DNA of 64,000 nt from Mojavia pulchra JT2-VF2. GTDB taxonomy: Bacteria; Cyanobacteriota; Cyanobacteriia; Cyanobacteriales; Nostocaceae. The stretch covers positions 558,001 through 622,000 of the forward strand of contig JAHHHN010000001.1 of assembly GCA_019359325.1 (NCBI GenBank). Direction: 5' to 3'. A program made the position numbers and the translations under genes. This document shows, one piece after another, positions 1 through 8,645 of this stretch. The notes beneath the pieces are model-generated. The model ran no database searches. It had not been told where the DNA came from and saw nothing but the letters and a program-made list of their open reading frames with translations. Every line of letters starts with the position of its first letter. The stretch's first letter is position 1.

Positions 1-312
1 GTTGTTGCCAACGCCATAGATGCAGCACGTGCAGAAATTCAACAAGGAGGCATGATTAGTATTGCTTTGCAAAAAGAGGCTGTGTTTCCTGCTATGGCAA
101 TTCAGATGATGAGTATTGGCGAAGAGACTGGAGAATTAGATGCGATGTTGATGAAAGTTGCAGATTTTTATGAAGATGAAGTCGAGCAAGCAGTCAAAGC
201 ACTAACCAGTGTTTTAGAACCACTAATGATTGTAGTCTTGGGTGGGATGGTTGGTACGATTTTGTTGGCTATGTATCTGCCTATGTTTAAGGTATTTGAA
301 AAGCTTGGCTAA
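1..312 (+). CDS. pilC: Type IV pilus assembly / type II secretion F-family protein (PilC), C-terminal part
   Basis: The reading frame is already open at base 1, so this is the C-terminal end (about 103 residues) of a gene that starts outside the window. The visible part matches the second GspF/PilC domain: residues IQMMSIGEETGELDAML are the classic conserved motif, followed by a helical stretch (ADFYEDEVEQAVKAL) and a final membrane helix (PLMIVVLGGMVGTILLAMYLP) with the usual MFKVFEKLG-type end. PilC/GspF is the polytopic inner-membrane platform protein that couples the assembly ATPase to pilus assembly; in cyanobacteria it serves motility and natural competence. The family call is secure. 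The choice of PilC over GspF rests on the cyanobacterial context, because the upstream pilB/pilT neighbours are not visible. Confidence 0.88.
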   Translation, partial: VVANAIDAARAEIQQGGMISIALQKEAVFPAMAIQMMSIGEETGELDAMLMKVADFYEDEVEQAVKALTSVLEPLMIVVLGGMVGTILLAMYLPMFKVFEKLG

Positions 313-388
313 ACAAAGGCTGAAGTATAAATTATGTAAATCTTTATACTTCATACTTCACAATTCGTACTTCATCCTTGAAAGAAAC

Positions 389-949
389 ATGCCTGTGCAA
401 AAATCTGATTACGAAGCTAGTTTAGCGGAGTATAGCCATCATATAGCTGCGATCGCTTTGTTGAAGCAGTATCGACCTTACTTGGAGATGATTCCTAGTT
501 TGCGGCGTCCAGATGAAAGTGTGATCACAATTCCTTTGCCAATTATCCGTCTCCGTAAAACAGAGACAACAGCTCCGCAGACTACTTGTTTACCCTGTGA
601 TCTGGCAATATTAATGTGCGATCCGGAGTGGAAAATCAAAACTGGAGCTGAGATTTTAGTTTTTATTCATCGTCCCCATGAAGACTTTTCTGACTTGTTG
701 GGGCGCTGGCGACAAACCCAAGTTTTCCTAGACAAAGATTATGAGTGGCTAATGCCTTACCGCCACAAGCATGTTTTGAGTGAGGGAACTAATACTATAT
801 ATCCTCTGTTTGTGGTTTTTAATGAAACTTCAGAACGCATTCAGCGGGGTCTTGTGGGTGCAGAACTTCCATTTGTGATTCAAGCACCTCCCTTGGTATT
901 TGAAGATCATCCTATCGACTCTTTTTCTCCAGAAAGTCCAATAACTTAG
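389..949 (+). CDS. Conserved hypothetical protein, 186 aa
   Basis: I chose the ATG at 389 (MPVQKSDYEASLAEY) because the in-frame sequence before it runs through the end of pilC and AT-rich spacer. The protein is soluble with no signal peptide or membrane helix. It has an N-terminal helical segment, a Pro-rich run (ITIPLPIIRLRKTE), a small cluster C-L-P-C around residues 67-70, and a central mixed alpha/beta part ending in an acidic, Pro/Ser-rich tail. I do not recognise a named domain. It follows pilC by 76 bases in the same direction and ends at a strong terminator, so it could be the last gene of the pilus transcript, but nothing in its sequence links it to pili. Confidence 0.65.
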   Translation: MPVQKSDYEASLAEYSHHIAAIALLKQYRPYLEMIPSLRRPDESVITIPLPIIRLRKTETTAPQTTCLPCDLAILMCDPEWKIKTGAEILVFIHRPHEDFSDLLGRWRQTQVFLDKDYEWLMPYRHKHVLSEGTNTIYPLFVVFNETSERIQRGLVGAELPFVIQAPPLVFEDHPIDSFSPESPIT

Positions 950-970
950 ATCAAACAAAATACAAAATTA

Positions 971-1011
971 AAAAAGGCAAAAGAAGGATTTTCTCTTTCT
1001 TTTGCCTTTTT
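971..1011. terminator. Rho-independent terminator, likely bidirectional
   Basis: An A-rich left arm (AAAAAGGCAAAAGA) and its complement (TCTTTTGCCTTTTT) form a stem with a T-rich tail on both strands. It lies between the plus-strand hypothetical gene ending at 949 and the minus-strand oxidoreductase ending at 1084, so it can serve both. Confidence 0.85.
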
Positions 1012-1083
1012 ATTTACGGATACTTTACCGTACAGATTTTGCTACATAGTCCGACTAATTAATTCATCGTACTGGTTCACTTT

Positions 1084-2106
1084 TTACTTTACAAAATGAG
1101 GCATAATTTCAGCGGCGGTAAATATTCCGTACATGCCGCGCTGGTACAATTGGTTACCAGCTTTGAGATAACCAAAAGCAGGGCCGCAGACATTGGCTGC
1201 CATGCTAGTTTCATCTCCAAGGGTAAAGGTGTGGGTGGAAATCTTACCTTCAAAGGTGCGCCCTGTTACCTTAACGTTGGTACTGAGGGGTTTTTTAGGA
1301 TTGCGAGTGTCAACTACACCACCAACAGTAACGCGATCGCGATCGCAAATTCCCGCAAACTCTAGCATTACATCATCAGCGTGTTCCATACTTGTCAAGG
1401 TAAGCACGCCATTAGTTTTATCTAGTAGTGCTTCTACTTCTGCGTCAGTCATTGCCCTGGCAGTTTCCACTGTATAACCAGGCATATGGCCAATGTCTTC
1501 TCGAACTGTGGCGCGGTAAGCTTCCCAGTTGGCAATTCCCACCCCAAAGGTAATTTCAACTTTATGAATTTCGGCGTAGCTTTGGGCTGCTAAAGCGGCT
1601 GCTGCTGTTAAAAGTCCTGGTGTAGCACCACATCCTGTCATGTAGGTAATCCCAGCAGCTTGCAGTTCTGCTTTCATCGCCAGTAGTTGTTCTACAGCAG
1701 TGGTGCGTTTAATTGCATCTACTAGCACCCCACGCCAACCGGATTTAATAAACTCTTTGGCGACAGAAGGAATAAAGTCGTTGGGTAAGTTAGGCAAAGC
1801 CAAAAAATACCCATCCACAGGATGTGCGCTTTCGATTAAATCCTGGATACTATGATTTGTTAAATTACCAACTGGCTCTAAATAACCTACCGAACCTTGA
1901 GACTGGTAAGTTGCAATACATTCTTTAGTATTTAAACCATCAGCAGCGTAGGCATAGCCTTTTTGATCTGCCGCTGCAACTAAAATCATTTCCCGTTTGC
2001 CAGCAAGTACCTTGGCGGCTGCTTGTCCGAGTCCGCCGAAACCCAGTACTCCCACACGTATCGCTGGCGAAATATTTAGAGAACTTTTGACTTGTTCTAA
2101 ATTCAT
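1084..2106 (-). CDS. Saccharopine dehydrogenase-like NAD(P)-dependent oxidoreductase, 340 aa
   Basis: The N-terminus carries a Rossmann dinucleotide-binding motif ([16 protein letters not shown], about residues 20-35). The rest resembles the cyanobacterial saccharopine-dehydrogenase-like oxidoreductases, including a Gly-rich [13 protein letters not shown] segment in the middle. The ATG at 2106 is preferred over a TTG two codons earlier. The enzyme probably reduces or oxidises an amino-acid-like or imine substrate with NAD(P)H, but its physiological substrate is not known to me. It converges on the neighbouring plus-strand gene across a bidirectional terminator. It could equally be described as a homoserine/dihydrodipicolinate-type reductase relative; the dinucleotide-binding fold is secure, the substrate is not. 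Confidence 0.8.
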   Translation of the reverse strand: MNLEQVKSSLNISPAIRVGVLGFGGLGQAAAKVLAGKREMILVAAADQKGYAYAADGLNTKECIATYQSQGSVGYLEPVGNLTNHSIQDLIESAHPVDGYFLALPNLPNDFIPSVAKEFIKSGWRGVLVDAIKRTTAVEQLLAMKAELQAAGITYMTGCGATPGLLTAAAALAAQSYAEIHKVEITFGVGIANWEAYRATVREDIGHMPGYTVETARAMTDAEVEALLDKTNGVLTLTSMEHADDVMLEFAGICDRDRVTVGGVVDTRNPKKPLSTNVKVTGRTFEGKISTHTFTLGDETSMAANVCGPAFGYLKAGNQLYQRGMYGIFTAAEIMPHFVK

Positions 2107-2636
2107 AGTCAATTAGTTAAGTTGAAACAAAAGCCTTTAGCATTAAGCATCTCAGCGTCTGGCTTGTGGCTTGTGGCTGATGGCTAATAGCTAAAAGCTA
2201 TAGAGGTTAATTATGATTCATTATCCTGGGTTCTTCTGCTCCCAGATCGCTTTTTTTGCCAGAAATTATTGCTGAGTTGCTGGGCGTGAGTGAATTCTTA
2301 TCCAGCATCGCCTCAAAAATCCAGAGTACTAAGAACATTACGACTACCATACTTACTATTTTTTTACATTCTTGTGTCCTAATAACTCTTGTGTTTTTTA
2401 AATATCGTAACCATTCTGCACTAAGTGTGTAGCGAAACTGTAATGAAAAGGTGACAGCAAGCCGTTTTGCAAAAAATTGCTTATTTTTCCTATCTCTTCA
2501 AGGGCGAGATGAGTTTCATTGCTGCTTTGCAAATTGCTTTTTTAATATTTTTATATTTTGTATAAGAAATTACTTAAATATATTGATGTGTAAAAAACAT
2601 TTGTATAAAATTTACATATTATTTTTTTATTTTAAA
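2107..2636. other. Non-coding spacer with short tandem repeats
   Basis: This stretch holds a run of short direct repeats around 2150-2205 (variants of GGCTTGTGGCT and GGCTAATAGCT), typical of cyanobacterial intergenic short tandem repeats. Beyond about 2330 it turns markedly AT-rich and leads into the acyltransferase gene. I see no gene or RNA in it. An in-frame extension of the acyltransferase frame upstream to 2451 exists, but it looks non-coding. Confidence 0.5.
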
Positions 2637-3680
2637 ATGGCATCAAGTTCATCGTCTAGTAGAGATATCGGTTTAGATACTCTCAAAGCTTTCGGTATTA
2701 TTTCAGTACTATTCTGGCATTTACAACCAATTCAAATTTATGGAGAGGATATATTGTCAATAATTATCAGAATGTTAGTTATTACTATAAACTATCAGTT
2801 ATTTCTCGTAGCTGTTCCTATATTTTTTGTTGTCTCAATTTATCTTTTTTTAAAGAAGGCTAACTCAGATAATAGATATTCTTTCAAAAGATTATTGAAT
2901 TTATTTAAATTATTTGCTTTTTGGACTGGATTCCATCTGATTTTCTATTTCATTACTCAAGTTGCGATTTTTAAAACTATTGAATTTGAAAACTTAATTT
3001 CATCTTTAGATATAACTAAAGTATTACTTGGGATTCAACCGAGCCTCCCTCTAGCGGGAGACTCGGTTTTCTATTTCTTATTTAACTTAATTTTTCTAAC
3101 CGCTCTGGCTTTCATGTATAAGCAAGTGGCTCAGAGAAACAGACAGATTTTATCTATTGCAATTATTATTATATTTACGATTTACTTTGAATTTTTATCA
3201 ATTATAGGTATTTATATTAATTACTATAGGCTTGATAATTTTATTGTTTATATTGCAATTGCAGATATCTTTGCTACTACTCCTAAATTACTTAGTAGGC
3301 TTAAATATTTATATCTTGCTATATATATATGCTTTTCGGTTCAAGATATTATTTTTAGAGAAATGGGCATGATTATGAGTATTTATGCTAGAGGATCTAT
3401 TCTATATGCTAGTCTGGTCATTTTATCCTTCATTTATCCATTAAATGTTGGCGAAAATTTATTTATAAAGAAACTTGCCAAGTATTCTTTAGGAATCTAT
3501 GCTTTTCATAAATATTGGCAGTATTTAATTATAATGTTCATCATTCAAATTCAAAGCCAAATAAGTTTTATTAGATACAACACATTTATACCTTTGCTCG
3601 TGACATTTCTAGTTATAATCACTACTGCTGCAACCATTTTTATACTTAATAAAACACCTTTAAAAGTCTTTATTTGTTGA
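2637..3680 (+). CDS. Acyltransferase 3 family membrane protein, 347 aa
   Basis: The ATG at 2637 is chosen because family homology begins just after it: RDIGLDTLKAFGIISVLFWHLQPI matches the acyltransferase-3 start, with the conserved D, the K/R and the catalytic-type His in the first membrane helix. About ten hydrophobic helices follow. Members of this family O-acylate sugars, peptidoglycan, exopolysaccharide or lipids at the cytoplasmic membrane; the acceptor here is unknown. The C-terminus keeps the family's SLGIYAFH-like motif (residues about 284-295). The gene is strikingly AT-rich, with many ATA/TTA codons and no HIP1 site, unlike its neighbours. With the dead antitoxin just downstream this suggests horizontal acquisition. 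The call to family level is firm. Confidence 0.82.
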   Translation: MASSSSSSRDIGLDTLKAFGIISVLFWHLQPIQIYGEDILSIIIRMLVITINYQLFLVAVPIFFVVSIYLFLKKANSDNRYSFKRLLNLFKLFAFWTGFHLIFYFITQVAIFKTIEFENLISSLDITKVLLGIQPSLPLAGDSVFYFLFNLIFLTALAFMYKQVAQRNRQILSIAIIIIFTIYFEFLSIIGIYINYYRLDNFIVYIAIADIFATTPKLLSRLKYLYLAIYICFSVQDIIFREMGMIMSIYARGSILYASLVILSFIYPLNVGENLFIKKLAKYSLGIYAFHKYWQYLIIMFIIQIQSQISFIRYNTFIPLLVTFLVIITTAATIFILNKTPLKVFIC

Positions 3681-3700
3681 AATTCCCAAGTGTCTTGAAC

Positions 3701-3960
3701 ATGGGCGCAGCTATTAGAACCCGAATTGTTAAAATCGACAATTTTCAAGGTGTTAGGTTCGCAAACTTCTGTTAGAGCAACGCGGTATTCATACAGAGGT
3801 TGAAATTGAGGTTAATGGCGATCGCCTAATTTTTCGCCCAACACAAAAATTACGGCTTGGGTGAGACGATGCTTTTGCAGCAATGGCTCAACAACAGGAT
3901 AATATTCCCCTAAATGACGTTAATACAATAGGTTTAGATCAGTTGGAATGGAAGTGGTAG
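3701..3960 (+). pseudogene. MazE/AbrB-type antitoxin pseudogene
   Basis: The first frame reads a MazE-like start (RTRIVKIDNFQGVRF from ATG 3701) and then hits a stop near 3773. Shifting frame by one base near the G-V-R motif restores a long match (LLLEQRGIHTEVEIEVNGD, RLIFRPTQKLRLG), followed by a TGA exactly where the family has Trp, then DDAFAAMAQQQ and a tail ending LDQLEWKW at 3960. So there is one frameshift plus one Trp-to-stop change. The family is the DNA-binding antitoxin of MazEF modules. No mazF-like reading frame follows before the next gene, so the module is dead or was an orphan. It sits beside the AT-rich acyltransferase. Confidence 0.78.
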
Positions 3961-4030
3961 TCAAGTGTTAGGTAAAATCACATTATTTTAACTTATCCCA
4001 ATTAAATTTTCTTTATAAATAACCCCTGAA

Positions 4031-5848
4031 TTATCCCCTGTCCTCTGTTCCTTGCCCTTTATTACTATTTCGCCGGAAGGTTTTTTCTGTTAACGAAACA
4101 CTGCCAATACCTTGGAGAATCCCACGACCAATTAAACCTAAACCGCGACCAATGACTTGAGTAAGAATAAACACAATCCCACTGCCAAAAACAGCTAATA
4201 GTGATTTGATCCGAGGTGCAATCGCATCTTGAAATTCTAAGAGCAGCGTCACCGCAAGAGGAACTCCAGATAATTTTGTTAGCTCTTGACCACGAGGAGC
4301 ATAAACTGAAGTTTTAGCAATACCACGGGGCGCAAATACAAATAGCTCATAACGGCTTTCAAAAATAGCCGTCGGTTTATTTATATAATTATACAAGCGG
4401 TATTTCCAAGTTAAATTGTTCCTAAAGCGCTCAATTTCTCTTGTTGAAATTAATTTCCGATCATAAAAATTTTGCTTAATCACCTCTAAATCTGCCAAAG
4501 AATTAAGTAGCGGTTGCACCACACCATTCGCTACTTGAATCAACAAATTCTCTAAAATCATTAATGCTTGTGACTGCGCTTCAGTGCTACCTGCTGGGTA
4601 AGATGTGTTCTCTACTTGCAAATCCCTTTGAAATAGTAGATAAGAAAATAACTCCATTACTAAAGGAGTTTGATTAAGTATTCCTGCTTGTACTACCTGA
4701 GAATTTTGCAATAAAAAAGGAACAGTTTCTAAACTGCGATCGCCTACTTGTAACCGAGAAAATTTTCCAAAAAAATCTGTAACTGCTACTTGCCACAAAT
4801 CATGTAATATAGTATTTTTAAACTCATATAATTGACTAGGTTGAATTCGGGAAGCCCGTAATTCATCTAACATTTGAGCTAGTTTTTGCAGAATCAGATA
4901 AAGTAATTCTCGTTTTTTATCTGGGCGTAAAATATCAATTTCTAAAGGTACATCTGTAACATTTTGTAAAGGAAATTGCAATTTAGTAATACAAGATGCA
5001 AATAAAGCAGATTGCAGCGCTCTCGGACTCAGTAAAGGCGATGACTTTTGCACCTGTTGTGAGTTTGATGTCCTAATGGCAATACTTGTAGAGGAAATTC
5101 CAGGCGATCGCCGAGTAGATATAGCGAATTGTCGCTGCTTTTCTTGTCGCCTTTCCTGTGATGAAGCCAATAACTTATTCAACAACCAACGAGCCGCCAG
5201 CAGTTCTCGTCGCTGTCCAGCCAAAACTGCCTGATCTATTAATGGCAGTCCAGGAACTTGCAGTTGTGCTGTTACTGACGCTAGGGTAGATTCAATATAA
5301 GCAATTCCTGACAAGCGCCAATTATTCCGCAATTTAGCAAAAGCAAGCTTTAAATCATAAGTATTGAGTCTCCTTTGCTCCCCTGCTTCCCTTGTTTCTA
5401 TCTCTTCATTTTCCCTGCTTTGTTCAAACCACAGGGAACCGCCTTTTGCTACTTCGTCAATAGCAGCAACCAACTCGGAAACAGCAGTACCTTTAGGGCA
5501 GTAGCCATCTACACCCGCTGATCTTGCTGCCAAAAGTAGTCCTGGATTGGTAATAGAACTTAGAAGCAATATTGGCAGATGAGGGTACTGCGCTTTTAGT
5601 TGTCCACACAGTTGTAATCCTTGCTGCTGAAGGTCAGTGGAACGACTATTACCTAGTTCTAAAATTACTAAATCGACTTGGTTGGGGTCTTGTTTGGCAA
5701 GTTCTGCCAATACTTGCAAAGCCGCAGTATCTGTTTCTACATCTGATACTACTTGCAAATGAGGAAATTTTTCCAATGCTACCCGTAGTCCTAAACGGAA
5801 GATAGGGTCTTGGTCAATTAACAATAATTTTAAAGGGCGATCGCTCAT
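4031..5848 (-). CDS. Response-regulator-like protein: receiver domain + DUF3685, 605 aa
   Basis: Residues 1-140 form a CheY-like receiver: acidic pair in LLLIDQDPIFRLGLRVAL, a beta-3 strand VDLVILELG, and the conserved Lys in GYCPKGTAVSEL. The usual phospho-acceptor Asp of the beta-3 strand is a Glu here (E64). The remaining part, about residues 170-590, corresponds to the cyanobacterial DUF3685 region, ending in a hydrophobic Gly-rich stretch (AVFGSGIVFILTQVIGRGLG) that may be a membrane anchor. No DNA-binding domain is visible, so this is probably not a transcription factor. The linker at about residues 144-160 is Glu/Arg-rich and is encoded by a copy of the pyrimidine-tract repeat found between genes elsewhere in the window. 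Function unknown. Confidence 0.82.
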   Translation of the reverse strand: MSDRPLKLLLIDQDPIFRLGLRVALEKFPHLQVVSDVETDTAALQVLAELAKQDPNQVDLVILELGNSRSTDLQQQGLQLCGQLKAQYPHLPILLLSSITNPGLLLAARSAGVDGYCPKGTAVSELVAAIDEVAKGGSLWFEQSRENEEIETREAGEQRRLNTYDLKLAFAKLRNNWRLSGIAYIESTLASVTAQLQVPGLPLIDQAVLAGQRRELLAARWLLNKLLASSQERRQEKQRQFAISTRRSPGISSTSIAIRTSNSQQVQKSSPLLSPRALQSALFASCITKLQFPLQNVTDVPLEIDILRPDKKRELLYLILQKLAQMLDELRASRIQPSQLYEFKNTILHDLWQVAVTDFFGKFSRLQVGDRSLETVPFLLQNSQVVQAGILNQTPLVMELFSYLLFQRDLQVENTSYPAGSTEAQSQALMILENLLIQVANGVVQPLLNSLADLEVIKQNFYDRKLISTREIERFRNNLTWKYRLYNYINKPTAIFESRYELFVFAPRGIAKTSVYAPRGQELTKLSGVPLAVTLLLEFQDAIAPRIKSLLAVFGSGIVFILTQVIGRGLGLIGRGILQGIGSVSLTEKTFRRNSNKGQGTEDRG

Positions 5849-6052
5849 AGTCTCCTCAAAAACAGAGGCACTGTTTTTTACCAGCTAAAAAAACAGCTCC
5901 GATACTTAGCTTAGTCCTCCTTATTGTTACTTGTTTATGCAATTTGAGAATATGATGCTGATGAGGTTGAGAAGACGTTTGGTTTTAAAATTAAATATAA
6001 ATAATGATATTAATAGGATGACAGGTATAAATAATAGGTACTTGACAAATAC

Positions 6053-6085
6053 CGGTGGTTAGCTACCTTTATTTACCAACCACCG
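6053..6085 (-). terminator. Hairpin downstream of the fur-family gene
   Basis: CGGTGGTT and AACCACCG form an 8-bp stem 20 bases past the end of the minus-strand Fur-family gene. There is no clear run of T after it on that strand, so it is a weak terminator candidate or an mRNA-end stabiliser. Confidence 0.35.
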
Positions 6086-6105
6086 ATTACTGCCAAAGAA
6101 CGCGA

Positions 6106-6600
6106 TTAGCAATTAACGCTGTTCTCTCGTGAGTTGCGGTAGCCATAAAAATTAATACTGTAGTCAGTGATCCGTACTCCTGTTTGCTGTTCAACTTGGC
6201 GGATAAAATCTTCTGGTAGTTCTATATGAACGTCGAGAATCTGATTAGTATCAATACAGTTGACATGACTATGGGAATCACTGATGTTACCGTATAGACG
6301 CCCATCACAACGTTCAATACACTCAATGATACCTTGACTAGATAAAGCTTCTAAATTTTGATAGACAGAGGTATGACCGATCTCTTTGCCTTGCTGGTTC
6401 AAGCGATCGTAAATTTCTCTAGCAGAAAGATGTTCATTTGCTTGCCAAAGCAGTTCCAGAATAAAGCGGCGCTGACGGCTAACTCGCATACCTAGCACTT
6501 GACACTGTGCAAGAGCATCTTCTAGAGAACGAATTGGTTTTGTCGATATTGCTTGTTTTTGCATATTTAAGTTTGTTAACTGTTGGGTTAATTTTCCCAT
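6106..6600 (-). CDS. Fur-family transcriptional regulator (FurC/PerR-like)
   Basis: This is a ferric-uptake-regulator fold: an N-terminal winged helix (LGMRVSRQRRFILELLWQ, then HLSAREIYDRL and a recognition helix GHTSVYQNLEALSSQG), followed by a dimerisation domain with His/Asp-rich metal positions (SDSHSHVNC, DVHIELPEDF). The structural-zinc CxxC motifs of classical Fur are absent; a lone Cys in HVNC remains. From memory this pattern and the N-terminus MQKQAIS-like match cyanobacterial FurC (PerR-like), which responds to peroxide and helps control oxidative-stress genes. Two starts are possible: ATG at 6600 (164 aa) or ATG at 6564 (152 aa); the shorter one fits the family better. It stands alone with a long non-coding upstream region. 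Confidence 0.83.
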   Translation of the reverse strand: MGKLTQQLTNLNMQKQAISTKPIRSLEDALAQCQVLGMRVSRQRRFILELLWQANEHLSAREIYDRLNQQGKEIGHTSVYQNLEALSSQGIIECIERCDGRLYGNISDSHSHVNCIDTNQILDVHIELPEDFIRQVEQQTGVRITDYSINFYGYRNSRENSVNC

Positions 6601-7724
6601 TTCAAGGTTAGATGGTTATTCTTATAAGCGAGGATATTACTACTACCTTTCGGTTCAACCTGTGTTATTTCTTTTGAACGCTGCGGAAATCACAGGTTGA
6701 GGCGAAAATTTTTGATTTGTTGGGAGTCGTCTTGTCACACCTTAATCTAAAACAAACTCATTACAACTTTAGCTTAAAATATATGGCAATGTCCACTTAA
6801 GCGCAGGCGTTCTCCTTGCTCCAGTAGGCTCATCCGCAGGAAATACCATACTCATGGTGTATTAAATTTACTTGAAAAGGAGAATAATTATAGACTTATA
6901 GAAGTCACGTCTAGCTTAAATAAAATACTGTATAGATAAGTAGTATATGTTGCAAGGCTTAGGCAAAGTTAAAGACCGATAAACTTGCTAGTTATACCTT
7001 GTGCATTTCATTTAGCGATCGCTGGTTCGTAAAAATTAAGTTCAAATTTTTTTAGATTTTAGCTATAAAAAATCGTCTGAAGAATCTGAGATTACGTTAA
7101 TTACTTAAATTAAGGTTACAAATTATTTTTCTTTGTTACATCAAGCAGAGGCTTGTCTACTACGAATTTGTAGTAACCTGCAAGTGAAATGATATTATGC
7201 TGTCTTTAATGCAGATTAATTACTCTGTACAAAGTAATTAAGCAAGTTTTCGCCTAGCATTACAAAGCAAAAAAAGTAATGTTGCTATCACTGAAAGCAT
7301 ATCTAAAACGCCCTAAATTTTCAGCATATTCACGTATTAACATATTGTCCGCAAATTCACATAATGTCTAACAAGTAGATACGGAAGTAGAAAAACGAAT
7401 TGATATTTATAACATCGAAGTTAGGTTGCTTCACTTTCAGTATTTGCTGTGTAATTTCTAAGGAGTAGGTAACTATAGCAAATAAAAATTACAAAGCGTA
7501 ACAATATCCAAAGCACAGAGTTTATACCTCTTAGGTATAGACAATGAAAACGCCAAAGTTAATGGCATACCCTATGGGAAAACGCAAGCGAAGGTGGCAA
7601 GATGTCATCCTTAGACGTAGACCACCCTTCTTTTCAGCGGGTAGTCTAGCCGTGAAATCAATGCCAGTAACTTTTAGACAGATGATTTTCCTTTAATTTC
7701 GGCAAATAGACAAAGACGTTATGG
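6601..7724. other. Long non-coding region between fur-family gene and crr6
   Basis: About 1.1 kb with no credible reading frame. It contains GC-richer patches resembling dispersed cyanobacterial repeats at about 6796-6845 and 7560-7660 (the latter with TACCCTATGGG and a region rich in short inverted repeats such as GGTGG and CCACC) inside otherwise AT-rich DNA. It ends in a clear terminator at 7725, which has no gene directly upstream of it on the plus strand. A small RNA ending at that terminator is therefore possible. Confidence 0.4.
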
Positions 7725-7752
7725 GACGCGATACTTATCGCGTCTTTATTTT
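7725..7752 (+). terminator. Orphan rho-independent terminator
   Basis: A perfect 8-bp stem (GACGCGAT / ATCGCGTC) with a 4-base loop is followed by TTTATTTTG. No coding sequence precedes it on this strand for more than a kilobase, so it may end a non-coding transcript. Confidence 0.6.
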
Positions 7753-7881
7753 GTTAAAAACACGCCTAAAGCACTTAGAGCAGGGAGCAAAGTTAAAACA
7801 AATCTAGCATCCATCCCTGAAAGCTGCTACTGTAGATTCTCGATCCTACAGTTGAGCATAAAGAAAGTGGCCGCTGAGTCA

Positions 7882-8355
7882 ATGACAATCACGATCGCAA
7901 TCAATACTGACTCCATTAACAATCTGGATCTGTCACCCGCCTCAATGGTGATTGATAAACTATTACAAGAGGGGGCGATTTCGTCCCAAGAACAACTGCT
8001 ACACTTTGATATCAAATATGACATGGAACCTGGCGATCCACGAGAGCTCTCAGAAATTCCTGAGGTGCGTCTGTGGTTTGTTCGCTTGGATGCCAAATAT
8101 CCTTGGCTACCATTTTTACTAGATTGGAAAGCTGGGGAATTTGCCCGTTATACTGCCATGCTTGTACCACACCAGTTCACTGCTACAGAAGGTATTCAGT
8201 TCAATCCCGAAGCCTTAGAAATATTTTTGATGCACAAAATCTTTGTTTTAAGTGATTGGCTGAAGCAGCAGGGTATACCCAGTCAATCACGACTGAAATC
8301 TATGGCACAGCTGCTTGGTTATGACTTAGATGACGCTTTCTTCGAGATATTTTAA
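7882..8355 (+). CDS. CRR6-family NdhI maturation factor (DUF1817), 157 aa
   Basis: The ATG at 7882 (MTITIAINTDSINNLDLS) is preferred over an in-frame TTG ten codons earlier. The protein matches the CRR6 (chlororespiratory reduction 6) family at full length: an N-terminal segment ending SPASMVIDKL, a central acidic stretch (FDIKYDMEPGDPRELSEIPEVRLWF) and a Trp-rich part (YPWLPFLLDWKAGEFARY). In plants and cyanobacteria CRR6 is needed to assemble the NdhI subunit of the photosynthetic NDH-1 complex. The same window carries ndhC, ndhK, ndhJ and ndhH, although not adjacent. It is a single-gene unit closed by a hairpin terminator at 8386. Confidence 0.85.
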   Translation: MTITIAINTDSINNLDLSPASMVIDKLLQEGAISSQEQLLHFDIKYDMEPGDPRELSEIPEVRLWFVRLDAKYPWLPFLLDWKAGEFARYTAMLVPHQFTATEGIQFNPEALEIFLMHKIFVLSDWLKQQGIPSQSRLKSMAQLLGYDLDDAFFEIF

Positions 8356-8385
8356 ATTAGTTTACTTTGGTAATTAAATAAACTT

Positions 8386-8412
8386 AAATCCGCTGTTAAG
8401 CAGCGGATTTAA
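8386..8412 (+). terminator. Terminator after the crr6 gene
   Basis: A 10-bp stem (AAATCCGCTG / CAGCGGATTT) with a 5-base loop lies 31 bases after the stop codon. The T content of the 3' arm serves as the tail. Confidence 0.65.
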
Positions 8413-8645
8413 TACCGCAACAATATTTAGGTTAGAAGCTGTTAGATTTTTACCTGGAGGGATGAAGTATTTTGGCTGATACTTTTCTGTATTTTGCTCT
8501 CAATATCTGGATTTGCAGCAAAATCCACTTAGGTTAAAAAATGATCGCTTACCCTAATTGTTACCAAAATTCTCCGATAAACAGCATTCTTACCATATTG
8601 ATATCTAAATCTAATAAACGATCGCGGTTTGAGAAAACTACTGCT

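Noticed and set aside
1096-1477. Plus-strand frames opposite the oxidoreductase
   Set aside because: Shadow frames of a clearly conserved minus-strand gene.
2451-2636. Upstream extension of the acyltransferase to an earlier start
   Set aside because: The extra 62 residues are translated AT-rich spacer, and family homology starts after Met 2637.
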